Shown here in pieces: positions 36,387-44,544 of a DNA stretch of 64,000 nt. The notes below the pieces were generated by a model that was not told where the DNA came from, searched no databases, and saw only the letters and a program-made list of their open reading frames with translations. Position numbers and translations under genes: made by a program. Each line of letters opens with the position of its first letter. Position 1 is the stretch's first letter. Origin of the DNA: WTGA01 sp965231865 (lineage in GTDB: Bacteria > Pseudomonadota > Gammaproteobacteria > Arenicellales > Poriferihabitantaceae); assembly GCA_965231865.1 (NCBI GenBank), contig CBDDOJ010000001.1, positions 682,001 to 746,000 on the forward strand, read 5' to 3'.

Positions 36387-36532
36387 GTCTTCCTCGCAAA
36401 TTGCTATTCATTTTTCTTCGGAATGTCAGATGGATACAGCATTATCTGAACTGAAATATGGTTGATTGTTTTCTGCCGTACGTATTCTCGCAATATGACA
36501 GCGTGTATTTTTAAGGTTCGAAAGACTATTCA

Positions 36533-37693
36533 CTATCGTGAATCAATCGCTTCCAACCACGACTGAATTTGCTCCAGCGACCCCACTCTCTCCTTTAGGG
36601 TTCTCACAATATCAATACCCGCGATAACAACTACTGGGTGTTGATCAACTTTAACTTCTTTATACGCTTGGGCTGCGAGGTATGAAGTGGTAACAAGTAT
36701 TCCGAATTGACGATGTTTCAGCCTTGAAATTAGTCTCGAGATTTCTCTGACTCCAACTCCATTGTCCCGATGATTACATTTGGCTTCAAGTGCAAATTCG
36801 ATCTCTATAGAACTAGCCTGTGAGCCCATTCTGTAAGTTCCCACGGCATCTCTACCACCATCCCTCCATGGTGGTGTCAGTTCCCATCCGTCAATCGACG
36901 GCATCATTAGTTTAGCTATCTCCATTGCACATCGCTCGAAATCATGTGGGCCATCTGCGTATGAATCGCAGATGGTTTCCAAGATTTTCAAATCAGAAAC
37001 TTTAGTCGGTAGCTGCTGTTCCTTGGTTCTTGTGGTTTTACTTCTAGGTGCACATAGAGGGGAGTACTTGCGGTATTGAACCCATTTTAGCCATGGTGTG
37101 GGGACATGCCTAGAATCTATTGCAGCCCCCTGCTTTATATCGTTGATCCATTTTCTCGAGACGACAGGTACATCCAGAATAGTAAATTGTGCTCGGTAGT
37201 TCTGGAATCGCTCTTGCTCCGGGTCTTTGGACCTCCAAATTGCCACCAAGTCAGTATCAGGGTTTTCGGTTACACATCCCGGGACAGCGAGCCCCAGAAA
37301 CCGTTGGTCGCGGTAAACCCCCGTTCTCCCGAATAAGAGGATTGGAGGAAAAGTGCGTACTGATGGATCATGGGCAGCGTCGAAGAGATTTCGGAGTATC
37401 CAGTTGCCTTGACGAGGTGTATCATGAATTTCTCTATTTTTCTTGTTGTCGCCATAATATGTGAATATTCCGCTTGATCGGTCCAGCTTGTCTGGCCAGT
37501 CAATATCCGAAAAACTGGACAACAGGACGAGTAGCTTCAAAGTATTGACGCTTGGTCCCTTCCCTAGGTATCTGAAACCGCCGCCTCTACAGACACCCAG
37601 CAGGGCAGGTAAAGGGTCATCAGATGCGTTGCCGGCCCGAGACCCAGCATATACATGATCCACAATCAGGTCGACGCTTTCAAGGTTTTGCAT
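36533..37693 (-). CDS. AspBHI-like restriction endonuclease with Mrr-type nuclease domain
   Basis: A protein of 386 residues. The N-terminal part (VYAGSRAGNASDDPLPALLGV, split at SRAG; FRYLGKG; DWPDKLDRSSGIFTYYGDNKK, ending YYGDNKK) matches my memory of the AspBHI N-terminal recognition domain; the C-terminal 140 residues are Mrr-like with GGRDAVGTY and the catalytic ExK in FALEAKCN. AspBHI itself cuts DNA carrying 5-methylcytosine, but this gene directly follows a cytosine methylase (TAATG overlap at 37693), so it may act as a conventional partner. Start chosen for that overlap; a longer frame runs to 37780. Confidence 0.78.
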   Translation of the reverse strand: MQNLESVDLIVDHVYAGSRAGNASDDPLPALLGVCRGGGFRYLGKGPSVNTLKLLVLLSSFSDIDWPDKLDRSSGIFTYYGDNKKNREIHDTPRQGNWILRNLFDAAHDPSVRTFPPILLFGRTGVYRDQRFLGLAVPGCVTENPDTDLVAIWRSKDPEQERFQNYRAQFTILDVPVVSRKWINDIKQGAAIDSRHVPTPWLKWVQYRKYSPLCAPRSKTTRTKEQQLPTKVSDLKILETICDSYADGPHDFERCAMEIAKLMMPSIDGWELTPPWRDGGRDAVGTYRMGSQASSIEIEFALEAKCNHRDNGVGVREISRLISRLKHRQFGILVTTSYLAAQAYKEVKVDQHPVVVIAGIDIVRTLKERVGSLEQIQSWLEAIDSR

Positions 37694-38688
37694 TATCCGG
37701 TGGTAGCTTCGGTGAAGTGTCTCTGGGACATGTACTTGAAGAGTTGTTCCATAACAGGTGGACAAATGCCGTTTCCGCAAAGTCTAATTTTATCTCTGCG
37801 CGTCCCCTGAATGATCCTGTGCGTCGCTGGCGCACCCATTGCTTTTATAAGTTCGCGCGGCTGCAGCATACGCAACATGGGCTCTCCTGAATCCCAGGTT
37901 ATTAGCCCAAATCGGTCCAACGTTGTGATGGTGCGTAATGGTGAGTTAAGAGGCTGCCAACCACCAGCATAGTCGGAACCGTAGTATACAATTATGAAAT
38001 CGACACCTTTGCCGAGCACACTGATGCCTCTTTCTACGCGTTCAATAGTTGCCTTCGCCCTTCGAGGAGAATGCAGTGGACGACTTTTGTATCTACCACT
38101 CCAATCGATAATGGAACGCGCTGTTCTTGTCTTCCTGCGCTGTCTTCCCATAAAGTAGTCGTTTGATACTTTTGTCCCTTTACGATCGCCGATTAAAAAC
38201 ATGCGCTTTCGCGATTGTGCAACCCCAAAATCTGCCGCATTGAGAAACAGTTCGCTAACAGCGTACCCTCGGTTTTCAAATTCACGAATGAACTCTTCAT
38301 GCCTGTGCCATTGCTTTATTCGTCGAACATTCTCAACAACAACCCAACGAGAACCCATTGCATCAATCCACGGAAGTACATTGATTGTGGTTTCCCTGCT
38401 TCGTTCGCAGCCAAGCTTCGACCCTCGGGCAATCGAGTGTGATGTACACTCGGGCGAAGTCAAAAGTACATCAGGTTTGTATTGCGATGCCAATAGCGAT
38501 GGATCAAGGCTTTCGATAGAGGCGCAAACAACATCAGCAGATGGAAAATTCTCCTGATATGTGTCGGTCGCCAATTTCCAGGAATCCACGGCCAGCAATG
38601 GCTCTCCACCGCCCTTGATAGCACCTAACGCTCCGAATCCACCGCCGCAATAAAGATCGACGAAAGTCAGCCTAGTGGCGTTTTTCAC
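37693..38688 (-). CDS. C5-cytosine DNA methyltransferase
   Basis: A protein of 331 residues with the Dcm order of motifs: FVDLYCGGGFGALGA (motif I), catalytic Cys81 in TSPECTSHS (motif IV, with Glu instead of the usual second Pro before Cys), VVVENV (motif VI) and QSRKRMFLIG (motif VIII), ending in LQPRELIKAMG and GNGICPPV (motifs IX-X). First gene of a four-gene minus-strand operon with the AspBHI-like nuclease, the double-GHKL kinase and the response regulator. Confidence 0.88.
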   Translation of the reverse strand: MKNATRLTFVDLYCGGGFGALGAIKGGGEPLLAVDSWKLATDTYQENFPSADVVCASIESLDPSLLASQYKPDVLLTSPECTSHSIARGSKLGCERSRETTINVLPWIDAMGSRWVVVENVRRIKQWHRHEEFIREFENRGYAVSELFLNAADFGVAQSRKRMFLIGDRKGTKVSNDYFMGRQRRKTRTARSIIDWSGRYKSRPLHSPRRAKATIERVERGISVLGKGVDFIIVYYGSDYAGGWQPLNSPLRTITTLDRFGLITWDSGEPMLRMLQPRELIKAMGAPATHRIIQGTRRDKIRLCGNGICPPVMEQLFKYMSQRHFTEATTG

Positions 38689-38763
38689 GAGATTTTTTGC
38701 ATAAACTTGCGAGGTTTTAAATTTAGTCCAATCATTATTTAATCAATTTGTGCCTAATGTATG

Positions 38764-39000
38764 CTAGCCTGGATAATTCATCATCAGCAATTTCCGGTCG
38801 AACTGTAGCAAAGAAAGATATTTCAGGCCGAACACCGCCAGACCCGACATCCTGATCCGACATCCTGATGTCCGACAGGACAGGGTGAACTTGCGGGTGC
38901 TCCCGGGACCGGCAGCTCCCTTGAATTCAGCTCGTATCGCTTGCAGTAACTCCCGTACCGACAGGTGCTTTCGACTTGATGCTTCTTCATCCAACTTCAC
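38764..39000 (-). pseudogene. decayed transposase N-terminus
   Basis: A 78-codon frame whose end, MSGLAVFGLKYLSLLQFDR, is a typical N-terminal stretch of a DDE transposase group (usual form: LSDCLMSGLA-F-LKYPSLLQFD). The preceding residues are disturbed by a 13-bp direct duplication (CCGACATCCTGAT twice, near 38846-38871). The remainder of the transposase is missing. It marks a past insertion event at the edge of the cargo. Confidence 0.5.
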
Positions 39001-39344
39001 CCCGATTATGAAATTGGAACTGTATATTAACGTATCTCCAGAAAAAGTCTACAATAAACTTCTTTCAAACCCCTTGATTCTATTGATTTCTATATCCTGC
39101 CGGGAATTGTTGCATGCTGGGTGTTACACATCGGAGAGACTAGAATGAAAGGCCAACAAAATCTCAGTGCTGGTTTTTGGGTCAATGCCATACGCCTAGT
39201 TTTCAGGGAAACATCAAAATGATGTCTGATTGGGAGATAAATTTCCATCTCGGTTGGATTGTTCTCATAGTTCTGGAAAGACGGGTTCAGACCAACCAAA
39301 AAACGAAAAAATTCACAACATGAAGGGCGGTTTGCCCTGCAGCG
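39001..39344. other. 344-bp AT-rich region before the prepilin peptidase
   Basis: No gene with support. The only frames are short and lack ribosome sites. The region separates the transposase relic from the peptidase gene and shows no clear terminator. It probably belongs to the inserted cargo, since the backbone sequence resumes only at about 39.34 kb. Confidence 0.45.
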
Positions 39345-40133
39345 ATGGGTTTTGAGGGGTTGACCGGAGGACTGTCGACCCCGGGCTGGGTCGTGGTCAT
39401 GGGGTTCGTGGGGATGGCCGTGGGCAGTTTCCTGAATGTAGTCATCCTGCGGTGGCCACTGCCGGGTGAACCGGCTGGTGAGAGGCCCCTTGGCCTGCTT
39501 CGTCCCGGGTCACATTGTCCGGCCTGCAAGACCCCGATCCGGGCCTGGCAGAATATCCCTGTCCTCAGTTTTCTACTGCTCCGCGGACAGTGTCGGCACT
39601 GCGGGGTTCGTATCGGGCTTCGCTATCCCCTGGTGGAAGGGCTGAGCGGCCTTCTCAGCGCCGTGGTGATTGGGGTCCTGGGACCGACCTGGCAGGGGCT
39701 GGTCGGCCTGCTGCTCACCTGGGGGTTCATCACCCTCAGCGTGATCGATATCGACCACCGACTGCTGCCCGACCGCCTGGTGTTGCCCGGATTGTGGCTT
39801 GGCCTGGGGGCCAGTCTGGTCCCCGTGTTTGCCACCCCGTCCGACGCCATTCTCGGTGCGTTCATCGGCTACCTGGTCTTGTGGTCGGTTTATCAGGTGT
39901 TCCGGCGGTTCACCGGCAAGGAAGGGATGGGCTATGGTGATTTCAAGTTGCTGGCACTGATCGGTGCCTGGCTGGGCTGGCAGTCGCTGCCGCTGGTCCT
40001 CTTGCTGTCTGGAGCGGCGGGCGCCGGGTTTTTATGGGTGGGGTCGGTCCTGCGGGGGACCCCCCCGGGACCAACGGTTCTCCCGTTTGGTCCTTTCCTC
40101 GCGATGGCAGGATGGGTGGTCATGCTCTATTGA
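39345..40133 (+). CDS. type IV prepilin peptidase, A24 family
   Basis: A protein of 262 residues with about seven membrane spans. GSFLNVVILRWP is followed by two CxxC pairs (CPACKTPI, CRHCGVR), and the two catalytic Asp motifs are present: DIDHRLLPD and GMGYGDFKLL. The enzyme cleaves and N-methylates PilS and PilV. It matches the GC-rich pilus block but is separated from it by 10 kb of cargo. The ribosome site is weak, and the first 18 residues (GFEGLTGGLSTPGW) may be a replaced start: a 20-bp piece of this gene is also found at 28815. Confidence 0.9.
   Translation: MGFEGLTGGLSTPGWVVVMGFVGMAVGSFLNVVILRWPLPGEPAGERPLGLLRPGSHCPACKTPIRAWQNIPVLSFLLLRGQCRHCGVRIGLRYPLVEGLSGLLSAVVIGVLGPTWQGLVGLLLTWGFITLSVIDIDHRLLPDRLVLPGLWLGLGASLVPVFATPSDAILGAFIGYLVLWSVYQVFRRFTGKEGMGYGDFKLLALIGAWLGWQSLPLVLLLSGAAGAGFLWVGSVLRGTPPGPTVLPFGPFLAMAGWVVMLY
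39400..39419 (+). repeat. right copy of the 20-bp direct repeat, inside the peptidase gene
   Basis: Identical to 28815-28834. It encodes MGFVGMA of the first membrane span. Together the two copies bracket about 10.5 kb of AT-richer cargo. Confidence 0.75.
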
Positions 40134-40291
40134 TCACGGCGGGCGGACGTTATTAATTACCGAAAATCCTGATCAGGTTGTGTGGTACTCTCGCGAACAT
40201 CAGTAACAGCCATTCGATTTTCTGAAATACTTTTTGGCTTTGATGACGGCTGGTTGCAGAAACTAAAATCACATTAAAGGCTAGAGAAGAA

Positions 40292-41134
40292 ATGCACAAG
40301 GATACAGCAACGTTCCGCATAGCTTCCCTTCAAGAGGCAGAGAAGTTCTCGGAACACCTCAGCCGTTACGAAGAATCAGCTTCCCCACCATATGATGTTC
40401 GCGACCACCTTCAAAATATCTACAAGTACTCGCGTGTTCACTCAGAGGATGACCGTATCAATGGAAAGCTATTGAACGCATATGTCGATCTTGAATTGAC
40501 CTATTCGTTCATGATGAAGGACTTTCTATTCGCCGGAGACACATATGGTCGATTGCACGATATAGGAAAAACTGGGTTGGATTCAGTGCTCGACGACTTC
40601 GAGTTGTTCTCCGGGAAAATGGATATTCTCTATTCTTTATCAGCTCTCTCTTTCCGAATTCGTGCCTTTTGGGACAAGTACATGGGAGTGTTGTTTCTGC
40701 TCTATGAGAATCAAAAGTATGAACAATACATCAAGGCACGAAGCAGAAAGGCATTCTTTATTCGGCACGCTCGGGAATGGCCGGAAATTTCGATTCATCT
40801 ACGAAAGTGTCTGACCAATATCGTAAAAATGGGGCTAATACATTCGGGGAAAAGGGAGGCAGCGAAAGAAATTGATGATGGAAAGCTATATGTTCCGTTT
40901 CCAGATCCATTTTTGAAGATATTTAACAGAATTATTGAAATAGTGGATATCATCCGAACACCCGAAGCACACGGTGCTGGATTTTTGAGAAAATGGACAT
41001 TAGTCAATCTGCCTATAAACAAATCAAGAGATTTTGCTCTGATGAACAACTTGAATCACGTCAACGAGTTCATGCAAGCATTGCGGCGAACAATTGCGGA
41101 ATTTGCCGCTCAGAGTTCATCGCCTCAGCGATGA
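40292..41134 (+). CDS. HEPN-like protein
   Basis: A helical protein of 280 residues without signal peptide. Near residue 221 is RTPEAHGAGF, which fits the HEPN ribonuclease signature R-x4-H followed by Gly; the helices around it (FLKIFNRIIEIVDII, LMNNLNHVNEFMQALRR) suit a HEPN fold similar to the Cthe_2314 group. The gene is AT-rich compared with the peptidase before it and stands alone. HEPN proteins are often RNases in defence or toxin systems; no antitoxin-like neighbour is seen. Confidence 0.5.
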   Translation: MHKDTATFRIASLQEAEKFSEHLSRYEESASPPYDVRDHLQNIYKYSRVHSEDDRINGKLLNAYVDLELTYSFMMKDFLFAGDTYGRLHDIGKTGLDSVLDDFELFSGKMDILYSLSALSFRIRAFWDKYMGVLFLLYENQKYEQYIKARSRKAFFIRHAREWPEISIHLRKCLTNIVKMGLIHSGKREAAKEIDDGKLYVPFPDPFLKIFNRIIEIVDIIRTPEAHGAGFLRKWTLVNLPINKSRDFALMNNLNHVNEFMQALRRTIAEFAAQSSSPQR

Positions 41135-41189
41135 CGCATCCTATCTTCTGATCAGTTACGGTAGGGCTGGCAATTCGTAGATTTTGCAA

Positions 41190-41300
41190 AAATTTGACGC
41201 ACACCCAGAAGCCAATGCTTGGTACTATCGCGAGATGACGAAAAAGTTCCAGAGCCGACTAGCCCCCTGCGACCCCGGACACGCCTACCGAATGGTTACA
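41190..41300 (+). pseudogene. remnant of a TPR gene 3' end
   Basis: The frame HPEANAWYYREMTKKFQSRL, then APCDPGHAYRM, can be aligned with the last repeat of the TPR gene (DPDAWYHRGAAKMGLGDY and GHAYQLDP). At DNA level GCTTGGTACTATCGCGAG corresponds to GCCTGGTACCATCGCGGA. Shortly after both, TGTGGATA occurs. The rest of the gene is lost. Confidence 0.5.
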
Positions 41301-41432
41301 AACGGGACTTGTGGATAACACTATGGGTTTATTTTTGTTTTGAAAGTAATATCATGAACGCATTACCTAAAGTCGGGAGCGTTGGATCAACTCTCCCACA
41401 GTGAATTAACCGTGGGCAAATCGGAGATCATC

Positions 41433-42089
41433 ATGAAAAACGATATACAAGAACCAGTCCCAAATCCCCTTCTGACGCGGAGGGCATCCCTTTTGGCCCT
41501 TATGATCGCCCCGGGCGCAGTCGGCGCTGGGCTGATTAACAGGCCAGCACTGGCCGATGAGCGTGAACAACTTGCGGCTTTTCGCAAAATAAGGCCAGAC
41601 ACATGGGCCACCCTATACGAAGACCCACCGGATATGAGTGCTTTCGGAGAGGCGTATCGCGACCCATCTCACGACAATATGATGGAAGTAGCAAAAGTCA
41701 TAACTGATCCAGACAATCAGTTAGTAGATGAAGAAGAGAAGAATACCCTGACTCAACTCATCGATAATTTGTTTGACAGCCATCACAATTCTCTGGAGAA
41801 AATCCGTGAAGGCATTAGTGAGGTCGTAGATAACATAAATGAGGGTGTGAACAGAGTTACAGATGCTATTGGGGTCATAGCATTGGGTGCTTTGGAGGCT
41901 GTCCAAAATCTCAATCTGGATGGTATACGCGAGTGGGTAGCCAAGCATATTTATACTGCCATAGAAGGGATTCTTACCATGGGTTCTTTGCTCACGATCG
42001 CTGGTCAAACTCCAATCAAACATCCGCTAGTTCTCGTGGTAGGCGCATTTGTCTACGCTGCAGCAATTCCCATCGAGTCACGATGCTGA
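41433..42089 (+). CDS. exported hypothetical protein with Tat-like signal
   Basis: A protein of 218 residues from ATG 41433 (GGAG before it). The N-terminus has LTRRASLLALMIAPGAVGAG and ends near PALADE, similar to a twin-arginine signal (RR followed by a moderately hydrophobic stretch). The mature chain is acidic and helical (EEKNTLTQLIDNLFDSHHNSL, split at DNLF; EGISEVVDNINEGVNRV) and ends with a hydrophobic span (HPLVLVVGAFVYAAAI). No family recognised. Confidence 0.55.
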   Translation: MKNDIQEPVPNPLLTRRASLLALMIAPGAVGAGLINRPALADEREQLAAFRKIRPDTWATLYEDPPDMSAFGEAYRDPSHDNMMEVAKVITDPDNQLVDEEEKNTLTQLIDNLFDSHHNSLEKIREGISEVVDNINEGVNRVTDAIGVIALGALEAVQNLNLDGIREWVAKHIYTAIEGILTMGSLLTIAGQTPIKHPLVLVVGAFVYAAAIPIESRC

Positions 42090-42239
42090 CCAGTGTGCGC
42101 TGTTTTTTGAATATAATGAAGTGGCCGATCTATAACCCTGAACCTGGAAGGATTACCACTAAAGAATTTTCCGAGCCCTTTCCCGACTATCCTGACGACG
42201 CATCGAAATCGGACCGCGCCAAACGCGTCCAGAAAAGGC

Positions 42240-43760
42240 CTAGAACTCGGGTTTGCGCTTCTCCGACCGATAGCGGCGAACCGGAAACTCTTTGGTCTCA
42301 AAGTTCACCCGCAACACCCGGTGCACTTGAACACTGTCCGGTACTACGCGGAGACAGGACTCCCGCCGATCAGTGTCGAAACCTTCCCAGTTCAGGTTTG
42401 TCTCTTTCACGAAGCTTGCAACGCGTGGAGACCAGGATGGGGCCTCTCCATCCATTTCGTTTGATTCGGTAGGAATTGGTGGAACCTTTTCAAGAACGGC
42501 GTAATCTTCCTCCCACCCGTCTTCGCCGAACTGCCCTACCGTTACATCAATCTTCGTCCCCTTGGGGAAGTCCATGGCCTCGACACGTGCAGCCTTGTGG
42601 AACAGAACGACATTTAGGATGTTGTCTGCCGTTTGGATCGAAGGGTAGATGATACCGTCGATTCGAACAGATAACTCGGTCGCCAAGAAATCCGCAATTG
42701 CCTGGGTCACCAGATACTCGAATAGCTCGTCATCCGGCATAACAGGTTGCGTGATTCTGCCGCTGAGTAAGCGTAGAAATGAAGCGCGCTCCATCCGGTC
42801 TGCCGATCTGCAGTCAAAAACGCTTCCACTGACATCGACATCACTTAGTGCTGTCAAGTCGAGCAAGCGCAAATCTCGGATGATCTCGAAACACGCAACC
42901 GCTACTTGACTTCCAACCGGCGGACGAACTTCCGCAATCGCCGCGCGCACATCATTTGCGCCATAGAAAACCGAGATGCCCTGCGCATTCATCCGTCCCG
43001 CTGATGATGACTTCACAGGGGGTGAGCCTAGTTGGGTATCCGGCCTGCACAAGGCCACCTCGAGCTTTTTCTCGGATTGGAACACGCGAGCCCGATAAAC
43101 CGTCCTGAACTCTGTTTCCGGCCCGGCATCAATCACCAGCGGACGGTTATCGCGTGTTCGCATTTCCTGAATGCCGGCAAAAGTTACTGATAGATGGTTA
43201 GCAGCCTCACGGCTGAAGAAACGTGCTTCTGTCTTCAGTGATCGTTCGAAGCTGTCCCATTTTTCACGCCAAGCACCTGCGTCTATACCCTTTTTTTCGT
43301 AATAGCTCTCATCGGAAAATTCAGTTTCCTCGCCCATTTTCGCGCTTTCAAAATCATAATGCTCATCACCGAGTATCTTCTGGACATCCGCTGCGGAGGT
43401 CTCTGGAATGCCGGCGGCACTCATAATCGCGTAGACAACTGGTTCACCGTCGCGCTCCCAATAATAATTAAATTCTGAGTCAGCCAAGAGCCTGTACTGG
43501 TCGCTGTCCGGCTCGTCAGAGGTCCTAACGTAGTGTTGCTTGAATGCGAGTTCCACGCGGGTGGCCAGTTCACCCACGGAATAAGTTTGACCCGTCTTGC
43601 CGCAATAACTGCACTTGACCCGGTTGCCATGCACCGAAATTTCATGGCTGAAATACTCTTCCTCAACGCAGGAAGAGCAGATTGCTTTTTCCAGATCGGG
43701 CCTGACCTCGGAAATTTCTGTTTTGGTTGCCACGCCGTCAGTCAGAGATTTGTCAACCAC
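42240..43760 (-). CDS. HEPN/RES N-terminal and RES-domain protein, toxin-like
   Basis: A protein of 506 residues. The start has a zinc-binding pattern (C28-SS-C31 and C50-SY-C53) followed by a helical domain like the HEPN/RES N-terminal type. The RES domain is around residues 255-400: GRMNAQGISVFYGANDVRAA, with the acidic AIAEVRPP and a Ser-containing strand. Free RES proteins degrade NAD+ and are paired with Xre antitoxins; this long form usually stands alone and may be activated by infection. No Xre partner is adjacent. Confidence 0.72.
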   Translation of the reverse strand: MVDKSLTDGVATKTEISEVRPDLEKAICSSCVEEEYFSHEISVHGNRVKCSYCGKTGQTYSVGELATRVELAFKQHYVRTSDEPDSDQYRLLADSEFNYYWERDGEPVVYAIMSAAGIPETSAADVQKILGDEHYDFESAKMGEETEFSDESYYEKKGIDAGAWREKWDSFERSLKTEARFFSREAANHLSVTFAGIQEMRTRDNRPLVIDAGPETEFRTVYRARVFQSEKKLEVALCRPDTQLGSPPVKSSSAGRMNAQGISVFYGANDVRAAIAEVRPPVGSQVAVACFEIIRDLRLLDLTALSDVDVSGSVFDCRSADRMERASFLRLLSGRITQPVMPDDELFEYLVTQAIADFLATELSVRIDGIIYPSIQTADNILNVVLFHKAARVEAMDFPKGTKIDVTVGQFGEDGWEEDYAVLEKVPPIPTESNEMDGEAPSWSPRVASFVKETNLNWEGFDTDRRESCLRVVPDSVQVHRVLRVNFETKEFPVRRYRSEKRKPEF

Positions 43761-43779
43761 CAGAGTAATGGCTTTTGGA

Positions 43780-43851
43780 CTATTTCGCCTCGAAGCCAGC
43801 GGCTTCCAGATTTTCGACGGTCTTTCGAGTATCGAATAAGGAAATACTCAT
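43780..43851 (-). pseudogene. N-terminal remnant of a DUF1640-like coiled-coil gene
   Basis: Reading MSISLFDTRKTVENLEAAGF then EAK and stop. FDT-K-VE-LE-AGF is the common N-terminus of small coiled-coil membrane proteins of the DUF1640 kind. Only 23 codons remain before a stop codon, just upstream of the RES gene on the same strand. Confidence 0.45.
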
Positions 43852-43970
43852 GCAGAAAAGTCTACTATAAACTGGCCCTTTCGGATAAGCCCATTTCGTT
43901 AATCCCTTCCCTTATTTTTCCTTTGCTGTTTCCTTTTGGGCAGTCGATGATGAAAGAAGGTGATGGGAAC

Positions 43971-44519
43971 TCAAGCACCCAGCGCCCGATTCAGGGTCAT
44001 TCGAGTGACCCCGAAATGTCTGGCTACTTCGGTCTTGGTCATTTGAGGGTCCGTCAGCATGGCCTTAGCCTTGCGAATCTGGTCCGCATCCAGTTTGCGG
44101 GGACGGCCCCCCTTACGGCCCCGGGCCCTGGCCGCGGCCAGGCCCGCTTTGGTGCGTTCCTGGATGAGCGCCCGTTCAAATTCCGACAACGCGGCAAAAA
44201 TATGGAAAATCAGTTTGCCGCTGGCACTGGTAGTGTCAATGGCCTCTCTCAGGGAGCGGAACCCCACGCCGGCATCATTCAGCTCATTCAAAATGGTGAC
44301 CAGGTCCTTCAGACTGCGTCCCAGCCGGTCCAGACGCCAGACCACCAGGGTATCCCCCTCCCGAATCGCATCCAGGCACCGGGCCAATTCCGGACGGGAC
44401 CGGGAGGCCCCTGAACCGGATTCCTGGTAAATGCGTTCGCAGTGGGCCCCCTGCAATGCGTCCATCTGGAGCGCGGTATCCTGTTCGCTGGTGGATACCC
44501 GGGCATAGCCGATGATCAT
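43971..44519 (-). CDS. serine recombinase, Tn3 resolvase/invertase family
   Basis: A protein of 182 residues. The catalytic domain starts IGYARVSTSEQD with Ser at residue 10 as nucleophile; VVWRLDRLGRS and the end helix EFERALIQERTKAGLAAARARGRKGGRPRKL are typical, followed by a C-terminal HTH (MTKTEVARHFGVTRMTLNRAL). Intact and full length. It follows AAA gene 1 by 25 bp on the same strand, so the ATPases and the recombinase may be one operon. Confidence 0.92.
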   Translation of the reverse strand: MIIGYARVSTSEQDTALQMDALQGAHCERIYQESGSGASRSRPELARCLDAIREGDTLVVWRLDRLGRSLKDLVTILNELNDAGVGFRSLREAIDTTSASGKLIFHIFAALSEFERALIQERTKAGLAAARARGRKGGRPRKLDADQIRKAKAMLTDPQMTKTEVARHFGVTRMTLNRALGA

Positions 44520-44544
44520 GAATCTGTCCCAAGTAGCGTGTCAG

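Noticed and set aside
41311..41319. TGTGGATAA as a DnaA box and replication origin
   Set aside because: A single 9-bp match, with no iterons, no AT-rich unwinding region and no replication gene near it.
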